A stretch of 64,000 nucleotides of DNA, from NCBI RefSeq assembly GCF_000423885.1, contig NZ_AUIV01000010.1, positions 62,001-126,000 of the forward strand, given 5' to 3'. Made by a program: the position numbers and the translations under genes. Numbering within the stretch: the stretch's first letter is position 1; every line of letters begins with the position of its first letter. The notes beneath the pieces are model-generated. The model searched no databases, had not been told where the DNA came from, and worked only from the letters and a program-made list of their open reading frames with translations. This document shows, piece by piece, positions 44,327 through 52,924 of the stretch. Source of the DNA: Thermomonas fusca DSM 15424. Its GTDB lineage: Bacteria > Pseudomonadota > Gammaproteobacteria > Xanthomonadales > Xanthomonadaceae.

Positions 44327-45841
44327 ATGCCCCTTCGTCCGTTGCCTGTGATCGCCGCGCTCTCCTTCACCCTGTTGGCCGGGCTGTCCGCGCCCGTTGC
44401 ACAGGCGCAGTCCAGGCGCGAACAGGCGGCGGTGGCGGTGTTGCAGCAGCGCATGGACGCCGCCGAGAAGCGCTACCGCGACGCCATGCTGGCGGTGGAC
44501 GAGGAAGCGGCGGCCACCGCCACCAGCATCGCACTGGCGGAAATGAAGGGCGTGGTGGACGCCTGCGCGAAGCAGCACGGCTGCTCGGTGGAAACCATGC
44601 TGGCCACCTACGAGCGGCTGCTGCGCGCCACCCCGCAGTTCGACGACGCCACCGCCGAAGACGGCAACGCCGATCCCATCGACGAATCCGACTTGGACGA
44701 CGTGGACGTGCCCGATTCCGCCAACGCCGCCTCGCTGCTCAGCGAGGAAGGCCAGCGCTTCGTGAAGATGGTGCAGTTCAACCCGGCGGTGCAGGCAGGC
44801 ATCCGCCGCTGGCTCACCGACATGCGGCCGTCGCTGATGGACAGCTACGAGAACTACCGCTACATGCAGCACCTGATGTCGCCGGCGTTCAAGCAGCACG
44901 GCCTGCCGGAGGCGCTGCTGTTCGGGATCATGGCGAAGGAATCCAACGGCAAGGTGCACGCCGGCTCGCGCGCCGGCGCGGTGGGGCCGCTGCAGTTCAT
45001 GCCGGCCACCGGCCGCCGCTTCGGCCTGGGCAACGACGGCAGCGGCTTCGACACCCGCTACGACCCGCGCGCCTCCGCTGATGCCGCCGCGCAGTACCTG
45101 ACCGAACGCATGGCCCAGCTCAACAACAGCATCGAGCTGTCGTTGGCCGGCTACAACGGCGGGGAGGGCCGCGCCCTGCGCGTGTTCCGCGACACCGGCG
45201 GCCGCAGCTTCTGGGACGCCGACGTGTACAACCAGTTCCCGGCCGAAACCAAGGACTACGTGCCGATGGTGATTGCCGCCGCGTGGCTGTTCCTGCACCC
45301 GAAGGACTACGGCATCCGCTGGCCGCGGGTCAGCGCACGCCCGGCCACCGTCACCCTGTCGCAGCCGGCCTCGCTGTACCAGCTCACCATCTGCCTGGGC
45401 AACTGGGGCTCGCGCGACGGCTACCTGCGCGCGCTGCGCAACCTCAACCCGCGCTGGGAACCCGGCCAGACCCTGCCGGCCGGCACCGCGCTGAACGCCA
45501 CCACCCGCATCGCCTGGCTGTACCGCTTCAACTGCACCCGCGGCAAGCGCCTGGACCTGGCCCAGCAGCTGATGGCCAGCAACGTGCAGTCGGCGCTGGT
45601 GCGCGTGGGTGACCCGATTCCCGCCGGCGCAGCGGCCACGGCGCCCGCGCCGCAGCCCGCCGCCCCCGTTCGCGCCCCGGCCAAGCCGAAGACTTACAAG
45701 GTGCAGCGCGGCGACACCCTCGGCGGCATCGCCCGCAAGCTGCGCTGCGACATCGGCGAGCTGGCCAAGGCCAACCGCCTGAAGAAGCCGCAGTACGCCA
45801 TCAAGCCCGGCCAGACCCTGACCCTGGGCGGCTGCGGCTGA
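44327..45841 (+). CDS. Lytic transglycosylase with C-terminal LysM (MltD-like)
   Basis: A 504-aa exported murein hydrolase. A signal peptide ends near APVAQA. The SLT domain at about 185-340 has the catalytic Glu205 in MAKESNGKVHAGSRAGAVGP, then GPLQFMPATGRRFGL and SLAGYNGGEGRALR. One LysM peptidoglycan-binding repeat is at the C-terminus (YKVQRGDTLGGIARKL). No lipobox, unlike E. coli MltD. Between the domains are Ala/Pro linkers. Confidence 0.9.
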   Translation: MPLRPLPVIAALSFTLLAGLSAPVAQAQSRREQAAVAVLQQRMDAAEKRYRDAMLAVDEEAAATATSIALAEMKGVVDACAKQHGCSVETMLATYERLLRATPQFDDATAEDGNADPIDESDLDDVDVPDSANAASLLSEEGQRFVKMVQFNPAVQAGIRRWLTDMRPSLMDSYENYRYMQHLMSPAFKQHGLPEALLFGIMAKESNGKVHAGSRAGAVGPLQFMPATGRRFGLGNDGSGFDTRYDPRASADAAAQYLTERMAQLNNSIELSLAGYNGGEGRALRVFRDTGGRSFWDADVYNQFPAETKDYVPMVIAAAWLFLHPKDYGIRWPRVSARPATVTLSQPASLYQLTICLGNWGSRDGYLRALRNLNPRWEPGQTLPAGTALNATTRIAWLYRFNCTRGKRLDLAQQLMASNVQSALVRVGDPIPAGAAATAPAPQPAAPVRAPAKPKTYKVQRGDTLGGIARKLRCDIGELAKANRLKKPQYAIKPGQTLTLGGCG

Positions 45842-45926
45842 TACCGCCGCGCGCAACCCGGACGGGGCCCGCCGTCCGGCGCTATGGTGAGGCCCCGCCG
45901 GCCAGCCCGGCCGCACGCCCCGCGCC

Positions 45927-46274
45927 ATGGCCACCGACACCGATTTCATCGCCTATATCGCAGAACAGGCCGGCCTTGGCGCCCGCCTGACCCACCGCCG
46001 CATGTTCGGGGAATACGCCCTGTATGTGGACGAGAAGGTGGTGGCCTTCGCCTGCGACAACAGCCTGTTCGTCAAACCCTCCGCCGCTGCCACGCGTCTG
46101 GCCCCGGACCTGCCGCAGCGCCCGCCGTACCCCGGCGCCAAGGATTACCCGGTGGCCGACGAGCTGCTGGACGACGGCGAGCGCCTGAGGGAATTGCTGC
46201 TGGAGACGATGTTGCTGATGCCAGCACCGAAGGCGAAGAAGGCGAAGGCGGGCGGGAAGGCAAAAAAGGGGTAG
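45927..46274 (+). CDS. TfoX N-terminal domain protein
   Basis: A 115-aa protein with the TfoX/Sxy N-terminal domain (IAEQAGLGARLTHRRMFGEY, LYVDEKVVAFACDNSLFVKP) and a Lys/Ala-rich tail. The C-terminal TfoX domain is missing, as in many short family members, so a role in competence cannot be assumed. Confidence 0.85.
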   Translation: MATDTDFIAYIAEQAGLGARLTHRRMFGEYALYVDEKVVAFACDNSLFVKPSAAATRLAPDLPQRPPYPGAKDYPVADELLDDGERLRELLLETMLLMPAPKAKKAKAGGKAKKG

Positions 46275-46365
46275 GTGGGGATTTGCCGGGTGCTGGGCAG
46301 CTTTTCTCGTGTCCGATGAAATGATTGAAATCTGGGTGTGGTTCCATCTCTAAAACTGGAAGGTT

Positions 46366-46752
46366 ATGAACTACGTTGATTTGGTCGCGGTCCTTGCTGT
46401 AGCGCAGTTCGTGTTCTTCGGCGTGCTGGTGGGTCAGGCGCGGGGGAGGTATGGCGTCAAGGCCCCCGCCGTTACCGGCCATGAGTTGTTTGAGCGCACC
46501 TATCGCGTCCAGATGAACACGCTTGAGCTGCTGGTTGCGTTCCTGCCGCTGCTGTTCATCGCCGGCAAGTACTGGCCGCAGGCTTGGGTTGCGGCTGTTG
46601 GTGCCCTCTTTCTGGTAGGCAGGTTCATCTACTGGCGCAGCTACCTCTCCGCGCCCGCCAGCCGCAGCTTGGGCTTCGGGCTTTCCATGCTGCCGGTGAT
46701 GGCGCTGCTGTTTGGTTCTTTGGCCGCCATCGTTCGTGGTCTTGCAACCTAG
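46366..46752 (+). CDS. MAPEG family membrane protein
   Basis: A 128-aa protein with four membrane helices and the MAPEG signature (ELFERTYRVQMNTLELLVAF). MAPEG members include glutathione transferases and related enzymes; the RVQMNTLE block contains the conserved glutathione-contact residues. Substrate unknown. Confidence 0.88.
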   Translation: MNYVDLVAVLAVAQFVFFGVLVGQARGRYGVKAPAVTGHELFERTYRVQMNTLELLVAFLPLLFIAGKYWPQAWVAAVGALFLVGRFIYWRSYLSAPASRSLGFGLSMLPVMALLFGSLAAIVRGLAT

Positions 46753-46777
46753 GAATCTGGTTGGAGGCATCCCCCGT

Positions 46778-47443
46778 TTATTGCAGGTATTCGCCGAAGA
46801 ACCCCAGCGTCCTTTCCCACGCCAGCGCGGCGGCCTGCGGGTGATAGGCCGGGTCCGGATCGCGATTGAAGGCGTGGTTCGCATCGGCATACACGAACAC
46901 CTGCGCCTGCGGCTGCTTCTGCCTGTGCAACTCGATGGTGTCCGGCGGGATGGCTGTGTCCAGCGCGCCGAAGTGGAACATCAGCGGCGTCTGCGCGGGC
47001 TCGTCCAGATAGGGCGGGTTGCGGGTGGCGTAATAGCTGACCGCCGGCAGGCCCAGCCGGGTATTGGCCAGCAGCGCCACCGTGCCGCCCCAGGAAAACC
47101 CCAGCACGCCTACCTCGTGGCCTTCCGCCTGCAGCAGCTGCGCGGCGGTTTCGGTGGTATCCAGGCCGCAGTCCAGGCCCAGCCGGTTCACGACGCTGCG
47201 GCCGCGGTCGGCGCCGGCCTGATCGGTGGACAGCACGAGTCCCGGCTCGATCAGGTCGAAGTGCGCCGGGGCGAGCGCGATGAAGCCGGCATCGGCCAGC
47301 CGTTCGCACAGGCGCTGGTAGTGCGGCAGCAGGCCGAAGATTTCGTGCGCCACCACCACCGCGCCGCGCGGCGTGCCGGCGGGTTCCGCGCGCCAGGCCT
47401 GCACCGCGCCGCAGGGGGTGTAGAGGGTGTGCCAGGTGCCCAT
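46778..47443 (-). CDS. Dienelactone hydrolase family protein
   Basis: A 221-aa alpha/beta hydrolase of the DLH type. The nucleophile elbow is GFSWGG, with Ser where classical dienelactone hydrolase has Cys; the acid is probably in FGALDTAIP and the histidine in ADANHAFNRDPDP. HEIFGLLPHYQRLCERLAD is typical of the family. Substrate unknown; no aromatic degradation genes lie nearby. Confidence 0.9.
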   Translation of the reverse strand: MGTWHTLYTPCGAVQAWRAEPAGTPRGAVVVAHEIFGLLPHYQRLCERLADAGFIALAPAHFDLIEPGLVLSTDQAGADRGRSVVNRLGLDCGLDTTETAAQLLQAEGHEVGVLGFSWGGTVALLANTRLGLPAVSYYATRNPPYLDEPAQTPLMFHFGALDTAIPPDTIELHRQKQPQAQVFVYADANHAFNRDPDPAYHPQAAALAWERTLGFFGEYLQ

Positions 47444-47502
47444 CGTGACTCCCGGTTGTTTTTCCGATGCCGAATCAACAGTGATGGCGTGCCGGATATT
47501 AA

Positions 47503-47787
47503 CGGGCGAGGTTCACTTCTAGCGGCTATTTCCCCGGCGACCGCGAATCGCTGCTGCGGGGAATGGAGGAGAGCGCGCGCAGCGAGCCGAACAGGTCGTT
47601 CGAGGTCCAGCAGACGATCGAGAGCGGCGACCGGGTGGCGGTGCTGTCGCACGTGCGGCGGGAGCAGGCCGACATCGACATCGCGGTGGTGCATATCCTG
47701 CGGTTCTCCGGCGGCAGGATCGTGGAGATGTGGGACGTGGGGCAGGTGATTCCGAAGGATTCGCCGAACGCGCTGGGGATGTTCTAG
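47503..47787 (+). pseudogene. Truncated SnoaL/NTF2-like protein
   Basis: The frame reads SGYFPGDRESLLRGMEESAR..., matching the middle and C-terminal half of SnoaL-like (NTF2 fold) proteins up to the conserved VVHILRFSGGRIVEMWDVGQ and the end PNALGMF. The N-terminal helices are missing: an in-frame TAA lies at 47500-47502. A 74-aa product could start at ATG 47563 but would lack a complete fold, so this is probably a decayed gene. Confidence 0.65.
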
Positions 47788-47898
47788 CCGTCGCTGTCCC
47801 GGTTCCGTCGCGGATTCCGGCGGGTTCGTCGCGCCGCGGTTGGCGCTGGCTGCCGCCGGCGGCAGCGTAGGCCCTCCGTCCACCTCGGGAGCGCCCAA

Positions 47899-48123
47899 AT
47901 GGGAGCGCTGTTGGCACTGCTGGTCTGGTGCGTCCTGTTCGTTCTTTGCTGGCCGCTTGCGTTGCTGGCATTGGTCCTGTGGCCGCTGGTCTGGCTGATC
48001 GCCCTGCCATTCCGTCTGCTCGGCATCACTTTCGCTGCGCTGTTCGCCTTCCTGCGGGCGGTTCTCTTCCTGCCTGCGCGGCTGCTGGGCTGGCGTCCCG
48101 CGGCCCGCGCGGCAGGGGCCTGA
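47899..48123 (+). CDS. Small membrane protein
   Basis: A 74-aa very hydrophobic protein (MGALLALLVWCVLFVLCWPL..., two or three helices) with a short Arg/Ala tail. GGGAG lies 7 nt before the ATG. No family recognised. Confidence 0.6.
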   Translation: MGALLALLVWCVLFVLCWPLALLALVLWPLVWLIALPFRLLGITFAALFAFLRAVLFLPARLLGWRPAARAAGA

Positions 48124-48271
48124 TCCGGGCACCGTTGATGCCCATACGACGATCGGCTGCGCGTTCTTGTTCACACCCTTCCGCCTCCGCACGGACATCG
48201 AGGTGCCCGCACCTCACGCGCCATTGATACCGTGACAGGGACACTGGCGTCCTTTTCCACGGAGCAGGGCG

Positions 48272-48610
48272 ATGCTGTTTCCTTACGCAGGGCTTGCGGG
48301 CCAGATGATGCACATGGCGCTGCAGGCGCCATTGGTGATGGCGGCGCGGATGGGGGACTGGATGGTCCCGATGGTGCCGCCGTCCGCACGGACCCGCCGC
48401 GAAGCCAGCCGGATGGTGCTGGAGAAGCAGGCCGCGGCGATGGAAAGCTGGGCGGCACTGGGTAACCACGCGCTGCAGGCATGGACGCAATGCCTGCTGG
48501 GGCAGCCGTTGAGCCCCGCCCAGGTTGAGCGCGCCGGCCGCGCCGTGCTGGCGCCCTACGCCAAGCGGGTGGGCGCCAATGCCGCGCGCCTGGGGCGGCG
48601 TCGGCACTGA
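48272..48610 (+). CDS. Hypothetical helical protein upstream of the ABC1 gene
   Basis: A 112-aa mainly helical protein (MLFPYAGLAGQMMHMALQAP...), Met-rich N-terminus and basic C-terminus ending RLGRRRH. The pattern is faintly like phasins or other amphipathic helical proteins, but no family is certain. GGAG lies 7 nt before the ATG. It lies 124 nt before the ABC1/UbiB gene on the same strand. Confidence 0.6.
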   Translation: MLFPYAGLAGQMMHMALQAPLVMAARMGDWMVPMVPPSARTRREASRMVLEKQAAAMESWAALGNHALQAWTQCLLGQPLSPAQVERAGRAVLAPYAKRVGANAARLGRRRH

Positions 48611-48733
48611 CCCGGCGACTGGGTGCTTCACGCAGGTCACACCGGCGCTGTCGCAGGCTGGCACCAGTGCCACGCCGCGCACGTGCCACGCACGCTGCAG
48701 CGCGTGGCGGCCCACTCATCGAATGGACCCGCC

Positions 48734-50482
48734 ATGCCAGATCCGCATCATCCGCAGGACGTGCCGGAAACCCCGATCGCACCGTTCAAGGTGCCCGACA
48801 ACCCCACTGCCACCCCGTCCACCGGGATTGCGCGCACCGCGCAGATCCTGGGCTTCCTGCTGAAATACCGCCGTGCCGGCGTGTTCGCGGGACTGGATGG
48901 GGATCTCGGCGAAGCCCCCGCCGTGCAGTCGGACAGCGAGGCCGGGCCCGAGGCCTTCGTGGACGACCTGGAGGCACTGGGCCCCACCTTCATCAAGCTG
49001 GGGCAGGCACTCTCCACCCGGCCCGACATGTTGCCGCCGGAGTATCTGGTCGCGTTGGAGCGCATCCAGGACGATGTGTCTCCCATGCCGGTGGAGGACG
49101 TGCGCGCGCTGGTGGAGGAGGCGCTGGGGGTGAAGCTGTCGCAGGCCTTCGCCGACTTCGACCCCGAGCCGCTGGGCGCCGCCTCGCTGGCCCAGGTGCA
49201 CCGCGCCCACCTGCGTGACGGCCGCCCGGTGGCGGTCAAGGTGCAGCGCCCCGGCGTGCTGCAGGCCATCGTGGCCGATCTGGATGCGATGGCGGACATT
49301 GCCGCGCGCGCCGACCGCTGGACCGACGTCGGCCGCCGCGTGGGTTTTGCCGACTGGGTGCACGAATTCCGCAAGTCGCTGCTGGCCGAACTGGACTACC
49401 GGGTGGAGGCCGACAACCTGGTGCGCTTCGGCAACCATTTCGCCAAGTACCCCGAGATCGTGGTGCCGCAACCGGTGTGGGACTACACCCGCGAGCGCGT
49501 GCTCACCATGGACCTGGCCGATGGCATCAAGGTCACCGCGATCTCCGGCCTGCGCCGCACCGAGCAGGACCTGGGCGCGCTGGCGGAAACCGTCATGCGC
49601 GCCTACCTGGACATGGTGTTCGTGCATGGCGAGGTCCACGCCGATCCGCACCCCGGCAACCTGCTGCTGACCCCGGACGGCCGCATCGCGCTGCTGGACC
49701 TGGGCATGGTGGCGCACATCCCGCCGCGCCGGCGCGAGCAACTGCTGAAGCTGTTGTTTGCCGCGGTGGACGGCCGTGGCGAGGACGTGGCCGCCGAGGC
49801 CATCGCCATGGGCACGCGGCTGGAAAACTTCGACAACGAGCGTTATCACCGCGAAGTGGGGCAGATGATCGCCCGCTACGCCGCGATGACCGGCGGGCGC
49901 ACCCAGCCGGAAGGCCGGATGGTGCTGGACCTGGTGCTGCTGGGCAGCGCCTGCGGCCTGCGCACGCCGCCGGAACTGAGCCTGCTGGGCAAGACCCTGC
50001 TCAACCTGGAAGCGGTCTGCAACGGCTTGGACCCGGAGCTGGACGTGAAGCGGGTGGTGGAAGACCACCTCGAACACGTCATGCGCCAGCGGCTGAAGAA
50101 GTCGTTCTCGCCGGCCAACCTGGCCAGCGAGGCGATGGAGCTGCAGGCGCTGGTGCGCGGTGCGCCGCGCCGCGTCTCCGACATCCTGACCCTGCTGGCC
50201 GACAACCGGATGCAGGTGAAGGTCACCGGGCTGGAGGAATCCCGCCTGATGGAGAACATGCAGAAGATCGCCAACCGCATCAGCACCGGCATCATCGTGG
50301 CCGCGCTGATCCTGGCGTCGGCCATGCTGATGCGCCAGGAAGGCGGCGCCCGCCTGTTCGGCTATCCGGCCATCGCGCTGGTGTTCTTCGTGGCGGCGGC
50401 GGTGCTGGGGCTGGCCATCGTGATCAGCGCGCTGCTGCGCGACCGGCGCGCCAAGCCGAAGGAAACGCCGGGCACGGGCTGA
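48734..50482 (+). CDS. ABC1/UbiB family atypical kinase
   Basis: A 582-aa ADCK/UbiB-type protein. It has the KxGQ motif (FIKLGQALSTRPDMLP), the Ala-rich loop (LGAASLAQVHRAHL), the ATP-contacting Lys in VAVKVQRPG, HADPHPGNLLL and the DLGM metal motif, and two C-terminal membrane helices (about 515-560). UbiB members are ATPases that support ubiquinone synthesis by extracting lipid precursors. No ubi genes adjoin, so this may be a second paralogue. The ATG at 48734 is preferred. Confidence 0.9.
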   Translation: MPDPHHPQDVPETPIAPFKVPDNPTATPSTGIARTAQILGFLLKYRRAGVFAGLDGDLGEAPAVQSDSEAGPEAFVDDLEALGPTFIKLGQALSTRPDMLPPEYLVALERIQDDVSPMPVEDVRALVEEALGVKLSQAFADFDPEPLGAASLAQVHRAHLRDGRPVAVKVQRPGVLQAIVADLDAMADIAARADRWTDVGRRVGFADWVHEFRKSLLAELDYRVEADNLVRFGNHFAKYPEIVVPQPVWDYTRERVLTMDLADGIKVTAISGLRRTEQDLGALAETVMRAYLDMVFVHGEVHADPHPGNLLLTPDGRIALLDLGMVAHIPPRRREQLLKLLFAAVDGRGEDVAAEAIAMGTRLENFDNERYHREVGQMIARYAAMTGGRTQPEGRMVLDLVLLGSACGLRTPPELSLLGKTLLNLEAVCNGLDPELDVKRVVEDHLEHVMRQRLKKSFSPANLASEAMELQALVRGAPRRVSDILTLLADNRMQVKVTGLEESRLMENMQKIANRISTGIIVAALILASAMLMRQEGGARLFGYPAIALVFFVAAAVLGLAIVISALLRDRRAKPKETPGTG

Positions 50483-50513
50483 AACGCCGGACATACAGGC
50501 CGGACTGCGGAGG

Positions 50514-50611
50514 GGCGCGTTGCCGCCGGCGCGGGCGCGAATGTCCCCCGATGCCGACATGGCGTCGGCATCTTCTCCTTGATTTCGCGCCCGCGCCGGC
50601 GGCAACGCGCC
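50514..50611. repeat. Nested inverted repeat after the ABC1 gene
   Basis: Outer arms of 28 nt (50514-50541 and 50584-50611) are perfect reverse complements; the 42-nt space between holds an inner hairpin, GATGCCGAC (50550-50558) and GTCGGCATC (50564-50572). The outer arm core is GCGTTGCCGCCGGCGCGGGC. The whole can fold into one very stable stem with an internal stem-loop. It may be a REP/BIME-type element or the 3' mRNA stop of the ABC1 gene. Confidence 0.8.
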
Positions 50612-50630
50612 TCCGGTTCTCCTGACAAGG

Positions 50631-50665
50631 CAAAGGCCCGCCCTTTTTCGTGGGGCGGGCCTTTG
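50631..50665. terminator. 13-bp hairpin between ABC1 and katE genes
   Basis: CAAAGGCCCGCCC and GGGCGGGCCTTTG pair perfectly around a T-rich (plus) or A-rich (minus) loop. It lies 10 nt past the stop of the convergent katE gene. There is no long T-run outside the stem, so efficiency as a terminator is uncertain. Confidence 0.6.
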
Positions 50666-50675
50666 CAGGTGTGGC

Positions 50676-52784
50676 TCAGGGCAGCGTGCGGACCTTGGGC
50701 TCGCGCGCCCACTGCCGCACCTTGGCCGCGGCGATGAAGCCGGCCGTGTCCTCCGGCTGCACCACGCCGGCATCCGGCTTGATCCCGGCGGCCTTGAGGA
50801 TGTGCTCGCGCGTGCCGCCGCAGGCGGCGATCGCCTTCAGGTGGCCGAAGGCATCGCGGAAGAAGTCGATCACCGCGGCTTCCCGGGCGAGCTTCTTCGC
50901 TTCTTCCATCGTCAGCACGCTGGCCACGGCGTCGAAGATCAGCGACGGCATGCCATCGACCTTGCCGTCCAGGCGCCGGGGCTTGCCGTCCGAGAGCGCC
51001 ATGTGCAGCTTCGGCCCGATCAGCTTGACCTGCGCGCCGGCCTTCTCCGCGGCCTTGCGCAGCGCGTTGACCTGCGCGACGTCGCTGCCTTCCGACACAA
51101 GGATGCCGATGGCGCGTCCCTGCAGGGTTTCCTTGGCGTTGAGCAGGATGGACAGGGCCGGGGAGGGGGCCATGTCGATCGGTTCACGCGCCGGCGGGAT
51201 GCGCGGCGGCAGCGGCATGCCTAGGCCGTCGGCGACGCGTTGCGCCAGCGCCTCGTCGATGTTGCGCGCCTGCGCCACGGTGCGCACGACGATGTGCTCG
51301 CTCTCCACCTTCGACAGCTCGAACACCAGCGCGGACACCACGTGCGCGCGTTCGATGTCGGTCAGGCTGTTCCAGAACATGCGCGGCTGGCTGAAATGGT
51401 CGGCGAACAGTTCGGCGCGGATGCGCTGCTTGCCATCTTCCCCGGCGGCGGCACGGAAACTGCGGAAGCCGGCCGCGGTTTCCCGCGCGGTGGTGTCGCC
51501 GGGCTGCGAAAGCGAATTCGGATCGTAGGCGGCGCGGCCCTTGGGCACCATCGTCTGCATGTGGCCGTCGCGCTGGTGGTTGGCGAACGGGCACTTGGGC
51601 GCGTTGATCGGCAGATGGGTGAAGTTCGGCCCACCCAAGCGCAACAGCTGCGTATCGAGGTAGGAGAACAGGCGCCCCTGCAGCAGCGGATCGTCGGAGA
51701 AATCGATGCCGGGGATCATGTTCGCCGGGCAGAAGGCCACCTGCTCGGTCTCGGCGAAGAAATTGTCGGGCCAGCGGTCCAGCACCATGGTGCCGATCAG
51801 CTGCACCGGCACCAGTTCCTCGGGGATCAGCTTGGTGGCGTCCAGGTGGTCGAACGGGAATTCGGCCGCCTGTTCCTCGGTGAACAGCTGCACGCCCAGG
51901 TCCCAGGCCGGGAAGTCGCCGGCCTGGATCGCCTCGAACAGGTCGCGGCGATGGAAGTCGTTGTCGGCGTGCTGGATCTTCATGTGCTCGTCCCAGATGT
52001 GCGACTGCACACCCAGCTGCGGCCGCCAGTGGAACTTCACGAAGGTCGAGCGCCCGTCCTTGTCCACCAGGCGGAAGGTGTGGATGCCGAAGCCTTCGAT
52101 CATCCGCAGGCTGCGCGGCAGGCCGCGGTCGGACATGGCCCACAGGGTCATGTGCCAGGTTTCCGGGGTGAGCGAAACGAAGTCCCAGAAGGTGTCGTGG
52201 GCGCTGGCGGCCTGCGGGAAGGCGCGGTCGGGCTCCATCTTCACCGCATGGATGAAATCCGGGAATTTCATCGCGTCCTGGATGGCGAAAACGGGGAAGT
52301 CGTTGCCCACCAGGTCGAAGTTGCCTTCCTGCGTGTAGAACTTCACCGCGAAGCCGCGCACATCGCGCGGGGTGTCCACGCTGCCGGCGCCGCCGGCGAC
52401 CGTGGAGAAGCGGGCGAACACCGGCGTGCGCACCTTGGTCTCGGTGAACAGGCGCGCGGTGGTGTATTTCGCCAGCGACTTGTTGAGCTGGAAATAGCCG
52501 TGGGCACCGGAGCCGCGCGCGTGCACGACGCGTTCGGGAATGCGCTCATGGTCGAAGTGGGTGATCTTCTCGCGGAGGATGAAATCCTCCAGCAGCGTCG
52601 GCCCGCGCTCGAAGGCGCGCAGCGAATTCTGGTTGTCCGAGACCGGGATGCCCTGGGCGGTGGTCAACGTGTCGTAGCCGTCCTCGGCCTGTTGGCGGGG
52701 CTCGCCGCCGTTGCCGCGACGTGGCGGCGCGTCGGCCTTGCGCGGTTTCTGCTCGGGGCGGGCGGGGGTCTTCCTGGTGGCCAT
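50676..52784 (-). CDS. katE: Large-subunit monofunctional catalase
   Basis: Haem hydroperoxidase II type that converts H2O2 to water and oxygen, usually in stationary phase. The 702-aa clade 2 protein has catalytic His88 in RVVHARGSGAHG, the haem-ligand Tyr375 in RLFSYLDTQLLRLG, and a C-terminal flavodoxin/GATase-like domain (about 560-702). A Lys/Arg-rich N-terminal extension (MATRKTPARPEQKPRKADAP) is typical. AAGGA lies 7 nt before the ATG at 52784. Confidence 0.95.
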   Translation of the reverse strand: MATRKTPARPEQKPRKADAPPRRGNGGEPRQQAEDGYDTLTTAQGIPVSDNQNSLRAFERGPTLLEDFILREKITHFDHERIPERVVHARGSGAHGYFQLNKSLAKYTTARLFTETKVRTPVFARFSTVAGGAGSVDTPRDVRGFAVKFYTQEGNFDLVGNDFPVFAIQDAMKFPDFIHAVKMEPDRAFPQAASAHDTFWDFVSLTPETWHMTLWAMSDRGLPRSLRMIEGFGIHTFRLVDKDGRSTFVKFHWRPQLGVQSHIWDEHMKIQHADNDFHRRDLFEAIQAGDFPAWDLGVQLFTEEQAAEFPFDHLDATKLIPEELVPVQLIGTMVLDRWPDNFFAETEQVAFCPANMIPGIDFSDDPLLQGRLFSYLDTQLLRLGGPNFTHLPINAPKCPFANHQRDGHMQTMVPKGRAAYDPNSLSQPGDTTARETAAGFRSFRAAAGEDGKQRIRAELFADHFSQPRMFWNSLTDIERAHVVSALVFELSKVESEHIVVRTVAQARNIDEALAQRVADGLGMPLPPRIPPAREPIDMAPSPALSILLNAKETLQGRAIGILVSEGSDVAQVNALRKAAEKAGAQVKLIGPKLHMALSDGKPRRLDGKVDGMPSLIFDAVASVLTMEEAKKLAREAAVIDFFRDAFGHLKAIAACGGTREHILKAAGIKPDAGVVQPEDTAGFIAAAKVRQWAREPKVRTLP

Positions 52785-52862
52785 GCGCGTTTCCTTGGCG
52801 GGGGAGTTCCCAAGGGTCCGCCACGGCATGTGAAGCGGGGGAAACGACGCGGGTTGTTGACG

Positions 52863-52891
52863 TTGTTTGCACGCGGCATGCCGGCTAATCG
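52863..52891 (+). promoter_or_regulatory. Possible promoter of the FAD oxidoreductase gene
   Basis: TTGTTT (52863-52868), 17 nt, TAATCG (52886-52891), about 34 nt before the ATG. A moderate match in the katE-oxidoreductase divergent gap. Confidence 0.3.
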
Positions 52892-52924
52892 CCGCTGCGG
52901 CGAGGCCGGAGCACAGCGAACCTC

